Part shown: positions 1-9,463 of the stretch, piece after piece
Layout of the letters: each line of letters opens with the position of its first letter
Position numbering within the stretch: position 1 is the stretch's first letter
Source of the DNA: Lyophyllum atratum
Lineage: Eukaryota; Basidiomycota; Agaricomycetes; Agaricales; Lyophyllaceae
Assembly: GCA_014905825.1 (NCBI GenBank)
Contig: JACGCN010000027.1
Span: forward strand, 372,001 to 436,000
Reading direction: 5' to 3'
Length of the DNA: 64,000 nucleotides
Translations under genes and position numbers: made by a program
The notes under the pieces: model-generated
What the model was told of the DNA's origin: nothing
Seen by the model: the letters and a program-made list of their open reading frames with translations, nothing else
Databases searched by the model: none

Positions 1-1977
1 GCAAATATCGTAAGTCGCAAGTTTTAGAAAAGCTTGAAAGTGAATGCGCACCTCTGCCTCGACGTACTCGTACACACCAGCGGGACATGCATGACCGAGG
101 AGGCCCGCATATTCCTTTACGTTGATCTCGACATGTTTCCTCCTGGTAGCCTTGCGGTCGACCGTGCCCCACTCCGTCTCGAATACGGCACCGCTTTCTG
201 CAAGTTCGTTCACACCCGTCTCGACTTCACGGAGGAACTCGCATGTCTCGACGACGCGCAGGTGACTTGGCTGGTCCTCAGCGTGGTTCGTGCCTGTGAG
301 CGCGACAGAAGTCATGAGATCCGTCGAGAGGGGCGCTTCGAACGGTGGGTAGTCGATGGGCTTATGTTTTGAGGCGGGCTCTGTGTGTGCTGCGTCCAGG
401 GACTTGCTGTTCTACGGAGAGGGTGGATGTTAGGTTCATACATTAGGATACTAGCGATGAGGCTTGTACACACTTTGTACCTCTCAAGTTCAGCATCAGG
501 CGCATGCTTGAAGGTCCATGGCACGCGTCCCTTGAGGAAGAGCGAGTCGATGCCGGAGTAGGCAATGCCGCCCCAGAGCCCGAGGCGGGTGTTGAATGAT
601 GGCCGGAGGTTGCGCACTGCTTTAAGGTCTTCCCACACCCATGAAGAACGCAGGGCGCTATCATAGGCTGACATATCCGCCGCGGGTCCGGCGTCAGAGC
701 CCACTTCTGTGGACTCAGACGCGGAAGGGGAGTGGACGGCGTCGTAGGCGGCTTCTGCAGCCAGCATCCCGCTCTTCATGGCATTGTGGGTGCCCTTGAT
801 CTTGGCGATGTTGATGAAGCCGGCGGAGCACCCGATGAGCGCGCCGCCGGGGAAGTTGAGTTTCGGAATGGACTGCAGCCCGCCCTCGTTGAGCACCCGT
901 CCGCCATAGGCGAGACGTTCAGCGCCTGCGAGGAGTTCCCGGTAATAGGGATGGTGCTTCATACGCTGTAGGGTGCGCGTTGGTGTGGTGGATTTAGATA
1001 GGGGTTAAGACACACACCTGGAGCTCACGATATGGTGAGAGGTAGGGATTTGCGTAGTCCAAACCGATTACGAGGCCCAAGGAGACGAGCCCGCGGTCCA
1101 TATGGTATTCCCAGCCGCCGCCATAGGTAGAAGTGTCGAGCGGCCAGCCCATGGTGTGGACGACCTTGCCAGGCTTGTACTTGGAAGGATCGACGCGCCA
1201 GACTTCCTTTACGCCGATGCCGTATGTTTGGGGCTGAGCCTCCTTGCGGAGCTGATACCGTTGGATGGCGAGCTTGGAGAGAGAGCCGTGGGCACCTTCG
1301 GCGAGAAGAGTGACCTTGGCTTTGAAAGCCATGCCGGGCTCGAAAGCAGACTTTTGGGTATAGTTTTTTGTGAGGCCGACTTCGTTTGTGATGACACCGC
1401 GGACGCTTCTGGCGGGGTTGCCCCAGGGGTCTTTAGAATCGTTAGTTTTGGAGAAGAGCAACTGAGCGGCAGCAAAGCCGGGGTAGATCTCGACACCATA
1501 CTCGTTTTCGGCGATACCGGCAAGCCATCGAGTGACCTCAGAGAGGGAGACGATGTAGTTTCCCTTGTTGGACATTTGCGGGGGGTGCGGCATTGGAAAA
1601 GAGTACTTGGAGGTGAAGAAGCGCATGCTGTCTGCGGTGGCAGGCTGGGTGAACGGATGGTCCGGCAGGGACAGCCAGTCGGGTAGTAGCTCATTGAGGG
1701 CGCGGGGCTCGACGACTGCGCCCGAGAGGGTGTGGGCGCCGGCCTCGCCGCCTTTTTCCAGGACGACAACGCGAATTTCGTTGCCCCGATCCCGTTCGAG
1801 CTGCTTTAGCCGAATCGCGGCACTGAGACCGGCGGGACCGCCACCGACGATGCAGACGTCGACATCGTCCTCTGCGCGCTCGACGTCCTTGGGATCAAAA
1901 AGGGACGAGGCGCGAGGGGCAGTGCTATGGATGCGGCGGACGAGGCGTGGTGTGCGCGAGGTGAGTGGACGGAGCAT
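1..1977 (-). CDS. Electron transfer flavoprotein-ubiquinone oxidoreductase (ETF-QO), C-terminus off the left edge
   Basis: ETF-QO is a mitochondrial inner-membrane flavoprotein that passes electrons from reduced ETF (fatty-acid and amino-acid oxidation) to ubiquinone. The exons I read are 1977-1018, 965-474 and 378-52, with GT-AG introns at 966-1017 and 379-473. Seen: an Arg-rich N-terminus that fits a mitochondrial targeting peptide, then the FAD-binding VCIVGGGPAG at residues 41-50, the family stretch GGWEYHMDRGLVSLGLVIGL, and near the end of the visible part KPIDYPPFEAPLSTDLMTSV and CPAGVYEYV. That Cys is the first ligand of the C-terminal [4Fe-4S] cluster. A donor at 51/50 ends the third exon; the remaining cluster cysteines (about 40 residues) lie outside the window. 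The gene is divergent from the UBX gene, with only 50 bp between start codons. No lesion seen. Family identity is very likely. Confidence 0.95.
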
Positions 1978-2027
1978 GGAGAGGAATGTGACAGAATGTG
2001 ATTGCGGTGTTTATAACTGAATCCACC
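1978..2027. promoter_or_regulatory. Very short bidirectional intergenic space
   Basis: Only 50 bp separate the ATG of the ETF-QO gene (minus, 1977) and the ATG of the UBX gene (plus, 2028). The promoters and 5' leaders must therefore overlap each other or the neighbouring coding sequence, unless one start lies further downstream. No TATA-like box is evident. Confidence 0.5.
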
Positions 2028-3900
2028 ATGAGCCACCTCGACCCCGCACAGCAGCAGGCTCTCTCACAGCTCCAAGCCCTTATACACGGAACTGATCAGG
2101 ATGTCGCTATCAGCGTCCTCGACAGCGTCGGCTGGGATGTCCAGGTACTCCACTTTCTGTCCCGACATTGACACCACTGACACCCGCGTTAGCGCGCCGT
2201 CGACCTCATATTTGACTCTGCTGCGCCCCCTCCAATGCAGCAATTCGAGATAGACGACAGCGACGTTGGTGCTCCACGTCGACCCCAGTCGACAACGTCC
2301 CTCTACCAGCTGGCGCGCCCCTTTCTCACAATATTTGCGTACCCCTTCCACATCCTGTCCAATATCTTCCGTTTCATCTTTGGCATACTCCGTATCCCTG
2401 TGCCGCAATTCCGTTTCTCCTCGCTCAACTTCTATCGTCCCCTTCCTCGACGTCCTTCTCGTACCGTGCGCGGAGGACCGGACAGATGGGTTCGCGAGCT
2501 CGAGGAAGAGACTGGCGCCGTGTCCATTGGCACTGCGAGGGCCGATGCGACCACTACAGCGACGGATATGGCAGGTCCCTCCACGTTGACCGCACGCCCG
2601 AGAGGGTTTGACGACAGCACCAAGTTCTTGCCAGACTTTACCCTGGGTAGCTATGATGAGGCCCTCAGAATATGCCAGCGAGACGCCAGGATCGGATGTA
2701 TCATCCTAGTCAGTCAGGAGCACGACGATGTCCCAGAGTTTAAGAGGTGTGTGCTGCAATCCTTCCGTTGTTGGTCTACTGACAACGTGGCTGTAGGTCT
2801 ACTCTTACAGACCCGGACTTTGTCAAGCTCCTACATGAAAACAACGTGGTCGTCTGGGGCGGGGATGTACGTGACCAAGAGGCCTGGGGTGGTGAGATGT
2901 CTGTCACCATATTTCTGGCAAGTGCTAAGTAAGCTATGCTACTACAGCTGCGGAAAAGCTACAGGCAACAACTTATCCTTTCGTGGCCTTCCTCGCGCTC
3001 CAGCCGCGTAGGAGCCCTGGGTCATCCTCCTCGTCGCGTTCGAGCACCCCTGCTCCCAACCTAACGGTCCTTTCGCGGCACCAGGGCCCCAGCACTGCCG
3101 GCGGCCCCACGTCTGCACACACGTTGTCTGGGCATCTGACCACTCAGCTTTTGCCGCGTGTTACGCCGTTCCTCGACCGTATACATCAAACGCAGAGAGA
3201 ACGAGAGAGGGACAGGAGGCTTAGGGAGGAGCAGGATCTTGCTTTCAGGGAGACGGCGAGGCGGGACCGCGAACGCATCGAAGGCAAGATGGAAGAGGAA
3301 CGGAGACAAAAGGAAAGCCTGCGCCTTGAGGCGGAGGAGGAAGAGAAGAGGAGGCAAAGAGAGCAGGAGAGGAAAAGGGAGAAGGAGAAGAGGGTGGAGT
3401 GGAGGCGATGGGAGAGGCGTGTACAGGCTGCGAGCAAGGAGCCCGAGAAGGGCATGCGCGTGGCGGTGAGGCTACCGACTGGCGGGCGCGTGATTAGGGC
3501 GTTTTCGCCTGAGCAGACGTTGACGGCACTCTATGCTTTTGTGGATGCGCAGTTGGTGCCATCTGGGATGGATGCACAGGAGGATCCTGTGACGTCCCCC
3601 GAGGGAGATGCGTGGGACAGCGTGGATCTGGAGAAGTGTTTGGAAAGGCAGATTTCGAAGGCGGAGGACGCGAGTGAGTGGTGGGGTTTCCAATTGGCGT
3701 CAGCGTACCCAAGGAAGGAGATTCGATGGGAGCGCGGCGTTCGGATAGGGGAGGTGGAGGCGTTGAGAGGTGGTGGACAGGTTGTGGTGGAGATGGTGGG
3801 GAATGGGAAGGAAAGTAATGGACGGCCGAGTGGGGAAGGGATGGTGATGGGTATGATACAGAAAGCGATGGAGAGTAAGCTGTTGGGTACGTCTTTTTGA
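2028..3900 (+). CDS. UBA-UAS-UBX protein of the FAF2/Ubx2 type (ERAD adaptor)
   Basis: Exons 2028-2144, 2193-2746, 2797-2891 and 2948-3900 give about 572 residues; introns are 48-56 bp with GT-AG ends. Domain order matches FAF2/UBXD8: an N-terminal UBA-like helix bundle (residues 1-50, containing DVAISVLDSVGWDVQRAVDL), a hydrophobic hairpin (about 75-115, LARPFLTIFAYPFHILSNIF) expected to insert in the ER or lipid-droplet membrane, a UAS thioredoxin-like domain (YDEALRICQRDARIGCIILV, ending TTYPFVAFLALQPRR), a long Arg/Glu-rich coiled coil, and a UBX domain (MRVAVRLPTGGRVIRAFSPE ... WGFQLASAYPRKEI) that binds Cdc48/p97. By family knowledge it recruits Cdc48 to ER-associated degradation. The 3' end is slightly uncertain: a donor at 3888 (GTACGT) joined to an acceptor near 3932 would replace the last residues. 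Confidence 0.93.
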
Positions 3901-3949
3901 TTTATTCTTCTTAGATTATATTACACTTCAGGCTATATATGAGATAGGT

Positions 3950-4976
3950 AGAAGGAGGTGAAGTCGCGCAAACTGCTGAACAAAGCAGGTGGCTCGGGCA
4001 CTCTAAGTACCGAGTTTAAAGAGGTAAAAGTCGGCCGTCCGAGCCCTATATCGTCATCCTCGAAGCGTTCCCTGCCCTTCATATCTTTCCTGGTGCATTT
4101 TCATGATCCCTTGCATTGCGGAAGCGCCTTCTCATACTAAAGGTATACAAACTTAAAAGACACGACTTGTGCGCGTAGGTAGATACGCGAAGAGCAATCC
4201 CTTGGGCATTCGCATCGAAGCATATCTAGATCCTAAGTACAATGACGATACACGAGTGGGTGTAACTGAGGTGCGCCAGAGATGTATGCTCATTTATATT
4301 TGGATGCACCGCGTGTACTGAATTGTGGCCTTGCAGGGAAGGTGATGGCAAGCGACAGGTCGCGACGTCGTAGTTCGGAGATGTATCATGTAGATATGTT
4401 TAAGGATAGAGTAACGGACCCGCATCAGGGATTGGACAAGCGTGGGTGTGTGGTGTTTATGACGGGGGAGACAGAGAGGAAGAGAATCGGAGAGGAGATT
4501 GAACATGAGTGGGTGCTATCGCGGTACCTTGGATGTTGGGTAGATCTTTACGGAGGGTCATGGCATGCAACAGCGCATCCGAGCGTGGTCATCGCTGTGA
4601 TAACCTAATTGGGTCTGATTGTAGATCCTATGTACATCGAACTGACAAAGGGACGATGGACGTTGGGCGATGAAAGGACGTCAAAGTAGCATTGTAATAC
4701 TGATACAACATGCAGGGTAACCTACCGATCCGCTGAAAATCTCGATATCCAATCGTCGATTACACCATCCAACCAACGAGCCGACTGTTCAAGGGCTCCT
4801 TCATCTTCGTCTTCAAGTGTGTGTATGCGCGCGCGCGATGAGTGTCGCGCCCTGCCGTGAGCCGCGACGTGGGGATCCAGGGTGCATGCGCATGGTTAGG
4901 GTTGTGGGCGAGCAGGGAACGAGAGTGCGGGTCCCAAGATGCTCTTTTGCTGTGTTCTGTCTCGTGTCGAGCACCA
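3950..4976. other. Intergenic space, no gene recognised
   Basis: Between the convergent UBX and LSM8 genes. Short open frames occur on both strands but none has a recognisable domain or a convincing exon structure. It probably holds the 3' UTRs of both neighbours. Confidence 0.5.
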
Positions 4977-5367
4977 TCAGTAGCGGATGGGGGGGATGGG
5001 CTCCGCGCGGATGGTGGAGAGATCAACGGCCGAGTCGAGCGCGTCGTCGATTTCGCCGATCAGGACGCTGGACCATGGAGTCAGTCGCAAGTTGAGACGA
5101 AGAGGGTAGAGCACGTACACCATGTCACCTTTGACGAGGTAGAGGCCGAGTGGGATCTCCTCGACGCCTTCTTCGAGGCTGTAGACGCGCTCCTTGGAGT
5201 CGGAAAGGACGACATTGGACTTTTGGTCGTAGCCGGCCATTGTGCCGACGATGGCGCGACCGTCTTGGAGGATGAGAAGGACGCGGCCTGGGGTTGTTGG
5301 GATGAGCGGGTGGTTGTTGAGGAGAGAGAGAGTACTTACGGTCGACATAGCCCTGAAGACTGGACAT
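4977..5367 (-). CDS. LSM8: U6 snRNA-associated Sm-like protein LSm8
   Basis: Exons 5367-5340, 5287-5119 and 5067-4977 (introns 52 and 51 bp, GT-AG) encode 95 residues, the usual LSm8 length. It starts MSSLQGYVDRRV, then the Sm1 motif (LLILQDGRAIVGTMAGYDQK, SNVVLSD) and Sm2 (GLYLVKGDMVVLIGEID), ending in the LSm8-type DLSTIRAEPI tail. LSm8 caps the nuclear LSm2-8 ring, which binds the U6 snRNA 3' end and acts in splicing. The IGEID and IRAEP signatures separate LSm8 from LSm1. The start was chosen because it gives the family N-terminus; a longer frame from 5444 reads through the first intron. It is divergent from the transporter gene, with about 150 bp between starts. Confidence 0.93.
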
Positions 5368-5517
5368 GGCGTTGGAAGGGGAGCAGAGTCCGGGGTCCTG
5401 GCCCGAAGTGCAATGAAGCCGCACGTGCCGACGACGCCGAACATTGTTGCTGTCCCGTCAACGCCGCTTGTCAGTCGGCATGTCCAGCCCTCTTAATATC
5501 CTTCCTTTCTTTCATCC

Positions 5518-6949
5518 ATGCTCAACGAAAAATCCCCGCCCGTCCTCGACCCCTCCGACCTCGAGATGGCCGAGCTCACAAAAGAAACGTTCACTCCCCA
5601 CACCCCCGTCCTTCCTTCCCCCGCCTCCGCATCCTCTGCCTCCCCACGCAAGCTCACCGCGACCACCATCATCCCCATCTGGATCCTCCTTTCCTCCAGT
5701 GTCATCATCTACAACAACTACGTGTACAACACACTTGAGTTCAAGTACCCCGTCTTCACCGTCACTTGGCATCTTACCTTTGCCGCCATCGGCACACGTG
5801 TCCTCCAACGCACAACGAACCTGCTTGACGGCGCTCGCGATGTACACATGGACCAAGCCCTCTTCCTTCGTCGTATCTTGCCCATCGGCATCCTTTTCTC
5901 CGGCAGCCTTATTCTCAGCAATACGGCGTACCTCTATCTGAGTGTCTCGTACATCCAGATGCTCAAGGTGCGTGCTCAAAGCTTTCAGCACCTTGTCGCA
6001 TCCACTGATAAGCGCGTAGGCCTTCACCCCCGTCGCGATTCTGCTCATATCGTGGACATTCCAGCTGCAAGACCCCAACAAGAAGCTCGGCCTCATCGTC
6101 GTCATGATCTCGTGTGGCGTTGCCCTCGCGTCCCACGGCGAGCGCCTTTTCCACCTCGGCGGCTTCTTAGTACAGGCCGGTGCAGTACTGGTCAGTAACC
6201 TATTCATTTTTCTTCAAAGCCGAGTTGACGATTCTTACGTCCTCCTTTCACTGACTTTTACACTTTTTGCATTTACCTTCGCCTTCCTTGCATCTGCCGT
6301 TCTCGGCCTCGCGAACTTCCCGGCGCCCACAGTTTGAGGCCTCTCGTCTAGTCCTCATTCAGATCCTCCTACATAACATGAAGATGGACCCACTCGTTTC
6401 CCTCCACTACTACGCTCCTGTCTGTGCCCTCATCAACCTCTGCATCTTACCCTTCACCGAAGGTGCGTTTCGTGTTTGATTCTATCTTCCATATCCTCAT
6501 CCCTTTGGGTTTGGCTAGGCCTCGCACCCTTCCGGGACCTGCATCTGCTCGGTCCGCTTGTGCTCTTGACCAACGCGGGTGTCGCCTTCCTCCTCAATGT
6601 CGCAGCTGTCTTTCTCGTTGGGGTGGGTAGTGGATTGGTCCTTACGCTCGCGGGCGTGTTCAAGGTGCGTTTGCTCCCTTCGCCTTGCCTGGTCCCTTTG
6701 TCGTTAGTGACGCCCAGAACGCAACATCGTCACATCGTCAAGGCATGTAAATGCATTGCAACTTCTGACTACTTCCCATTCCATACGTTATGATTGATAT
6801 GTACTCGTGCTGACCCTGCGACGCAGGACATACTCCTCATCTCTGGTTCGGTCGTTATATTCGGCAATGCCATCACACCTCTGCAGGTATTTGGGTACTC
6901 CATCGCCCTCGGCGGGCTTGTCCTCTTCAAGACCTCGGGCGGCAAGTAG
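5518..6949 (+). CDS. Triose-phosphate/nucleotide-sugar transporter family (TPT/DMT) membrane protein
   Basis: Exons 5518-5967, 6020-6190, 6333-6462, 6519-6664 and 6827-6949 give 339 residues. After a ~45-residue Pro/Ser-rich cytosolic tail there are about ten hydrophobic segments, beginning IIPIWILLSSSVIIYNNYVY, with the TPT-family stretches FPVFTVTWHL-like (here KYPVFTVTWHL), AYLYLSVSYIQMLKAFTPVA and LTNAGVAFLLNVAAVFLVG, and an ending GYSIALGGLVLFK. These fungal DMT proteins resemble Golgi nucleotide-sugar and plastid triose-phosphate antiporters; the substrate cannot be told from sequence. All introns are GT-AG; the second and fourth (142 and 162 bp) are longer than the rest. No lesion seen. 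Confidence 0.9.
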
Positions 6950-7645
6950 ACCAGTCGTATCCGACCAGGAGTGGTCGCAAGGCAGTGCGGACTAAGATCG
7001 GTGGATGCTTTGAATGCGCGGTGGATGCGCGGCAAAGACACACCATCATATACAGCACACAGCGCACATGCAGCGCAGCCACGCCCTACGTTCTTATTTT
7101 ACTTTCTCTCTCTCTTTGGGACTCGGAGTCGGACCTCGCGCATTCTTTTAATTTCTTGGCCGTGATCATCGTCGTGCGGCGTCACGATGATACTGATCCC
7201 TCTCACTCCTCGCTGCTCTCTGTATCTTTTTCGACCGACTTTACCCAACCATTGGATTGCGCTGGCCACAGATAGTCACCACCATCCAATCTCCTCGCTG
7301 ACACCCTTACTTTGTGTTGCCACCTCCCGCACTGATACCGCAGTGATATGTACACCATACACACACATCCCATCTACCCCTCACTCATTATATCCCATCG
7401 CCCGTTAATCTTCTCTGTAGAATACCACCAGGGGACTGAAATTGTCCAGCATGCATTACCCGCTCGTACATACACTGTACATATCATATCATAGAGTACA
7501 TACCATACTGTCTATAGAGACAGGCTTATAAAAATCAGCTGTTGATATGGTGAAGACGACTTTCTCTGAGAGTGAGGCAGTTGTGGATCAAGCTCTGCTG
7601 CAGTACCTAGGACTACTTAACAATGACAGCCACACGTGCCATTAC
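6950..7645. other. Intergenic region, no gene recognised
   Basis: Downstream of the transporter gene. AT-rich, with short repeats of the TACATA/TATCATA kind near 7470-7510. No coding signal seen. It marks the change from the conserved gene block to transposon-rich DNA. Confidence 0.5.
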
Positions 7646-8346
7646 TAGCCCCGTTCAAAGTTGGACCACGACTTTCGTGGTCGCGGTCGTGGCTCATCAC
7701 CTGACCATAATTTTGACAGTCCGCCGGAGGCTGCCGTGTGACCCTCTGTGACCTTACCACCCGTGGTTTCGACGCGCAATGACGCCTGGTGAACATCTGC
7801 GTCAACTATGCCTTGCTGAGTCTGCAGTGTGGTAAAAACTTCGATTTTTACGAGATTTTATGTCTGAAGGGCTCGGAATCCTTTTCCCGATTTTTTGACA
7901 CCTAAAAGCATTGTAAAAGTAAGTAAAAGTCAGTCAGGAATACTACTCAATAACTCACGGCATGGGGGCAACACAACATGTATCTATGGAGCAGAGATGT
8001 TCTCATAAGTTAGAGGGGTGTATTTAAATCAGCCTTGAGAGGTAACCTTGAATATTTCAGATATGACCAGCTACCAATAGGTTGGAACACATGTTTTGAC
8101 TTCAAACTAATATGAAATAAATTACGAGGCCTGGAGTGTATAACCGACACGTTTTGTAATTCTGAGATGTGACGCAGCTCTCGCTGACTCGCGTCTAGAA
8201 ATGAGTGCGTCACTGGTTAGGACTTGACATCGTCGCGACGCGTTGTAACGCCTGCGCCGGTGTCAGAAGCGGACTCCGAAAATAGCGTCAGGTGACGGGC
8301 CGCAACCGCAACCATGAAAGTCGCGGCTCAACTTTGAACGGGGCTA
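7646..8346. mobile_element. Non-autonomous long-TIR element (~0.7 kb), class unknown
   Basis: The two ends are inverted repeats of about 80-90 bp: the left begins TAGCCCCGTTCAAAGTTG at 7646, and the reverse complement of 8346 begins with the same 18 bases, with similarity continuing inward to TTTTGACAGTCCGC against TTTTCGGAGTCCGC. Most mismatches are C/T or G/A, as expected from decay of methylated sites. The centre is non-coding. I found no matching 8-bp duplication at the flanks, so the superfamily is open; the TAG start is hAT-like. Confidence 0.7.
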
Positions 8347-8547
8347 CTGTTGAGATATCAAGTGCACTGCAAGAAATAAACATGGTGCTTGGCAGCACTA
8401 ATTTCTGTCATTTTCGTGGCTCACCATTCATCTCCCTGTTTCACTTATCCCATTTTGCTGGATTTTTTGGAACTTGCTGAAGGATATTCTAGAGCTGCTT
8501 GGCTGACTCCAAGGAGGCTGCTTCAGCACTTGCATCGGAGTCTTCAC

Positions 8548-8690
8548 TGTTGGGAATTGTGTCGTTCTTGAGGAAATCGGCATAATTCGTGTTTATTTAC
8601 ATGTATTTACTTCAGATGTTCTTGACCCTGAACCACAACAATAAAGGCAGTTATCTCCCTTGCTCAGGCACACGAGATCATATTCCAACA
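8548..8690 (+). repeat. Left LTR of the TRIM element
   Basis: 143 bp, TGTTGGGAAT ... TATTCCAACA; matched by the right LTR at 9291-9432. Confidence 0.9.
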
Positions 8691-9290
8691 GGTTATGGGC
8701 CCCGGACTTACCCTACATTGTTGCTGTTGACCCCCATGAAGGCCCTTCACGTGGGAACGAACCGGAAAGCCCTCAGGTCAGGAGGCCATTGGACGATGCA
8801 CTCAGAAGTCCCTGAGAGTCGAGGGGCAGGAATCGAAAGCCGCTGACCGCACTGGTGCACGGGAAGACTCTGAATGTACTGGAGCACGGAAGCCGCTGAT
8901 TGTAGTGGCGCAATGGAAGTCCTCGACTGTACTGAGGCAACAGAACTCTACAATATGGAAGCCCTCGAGCGAGACACGGAACGGAAGTCGGAGGAAAATT
9001 TGTCACAGTCACATATGTGTCACAACGGTCGACACTACTGAAAACATTGAACGAGTTGTGAAGTTTGGGTTGCTGATGGACACTTTGTGTTAATGCCAGC
9101 CGATGGGGAGGATTGGAGGACTCTAGAGACTAAGGGTCTAAAAGTCTGTGGGAGCCAGATTTTCGGTAAGTTTTTGATGGATCAGGCGAATCTGGGACCA
9201 GGAGGAACGTGGGAGCCACATGGTTTTGGTGGACCTCATCATATTTATAATATTTTCTAGCGACTGGATCACCTCGAGACCGAGTGGGAG

Positions 9291-9432
9291 TGTTGGGAAT
9301 TGTGTCGTTCTCGAGGAAATCAGCATAATTCGTATTTATTTACATGTATTTACTTCAGATGTTCTTGACTTTGAACCATGACAATCAAGGCAGTTATCTC
9401 CTTTCTCAGGCATGCGAGATCATATTCCAACA
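9291..9432 (+). repeat. Right LTR of the TRIM element
   Basis: 142 bp, same ends as the left LTR and about 15 differences by eye; followed by the duplicated TTCAC. Confidence 0.9.
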
Positions 9433-9463
9433 TTCACTCTCCTCAACATTTCCTGTGCTGTCA

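Larger units (their letters stand above)
8548..9432 (+). mobile_element. TRIM: miniature LTR retrotransposon without coding capacity
   Basis: Two direct LTRs (8548-8690 and 9291-9432, about 143 bp, roughly 90% alike) start TGTTGGGAATTGTGTCG and end ATATTCCAACA, as retroviral-type TG...CA termini do. The element is flanked on both sides by the 5-bp duplication TTCAC (8543-8547 and 9433-9437). The 600-bp interior begins GGTTATGGGCC directly after the left LTR, where a tRNA primer site is expected, and ends with purine-rich GAGTGGGAG directly before the right LTR. No gag or pol is present; the interior instead holds degenerate ~30-bp repeats (8840-8950). Confidence 0.9.

Noticed and set aside
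34..372. Open frame on the plus strand at the left edge
   Set aside because: It is antisense to the third exon of ETF-QO, which reads perfectly on the minus strand.
3061..3712. Several minus- and plus-strand frames over the UBX gene
   Set aside because: Shadows of the Arg/Glu-rich coiled-coil exon; only the frame from 2948 fits the UBX protein.
4282..4608. 108-codon plus-strand frame between UBX and LSM8 genes
   Set aside because: No recognisable sequence, no introns or homologous stretches; likely chance.
5512..6207. 231-codon minus-strand frame
   Set aside because: Antisense to the first two exons of the transporter and crosses its intron; no domain.
7640..8354. 8-bp target duplication for the element at 7646-8346
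   Set aside because: Flanks GCCATTAC and CTGTTGAG do not match, so hAT membership was not claimed.
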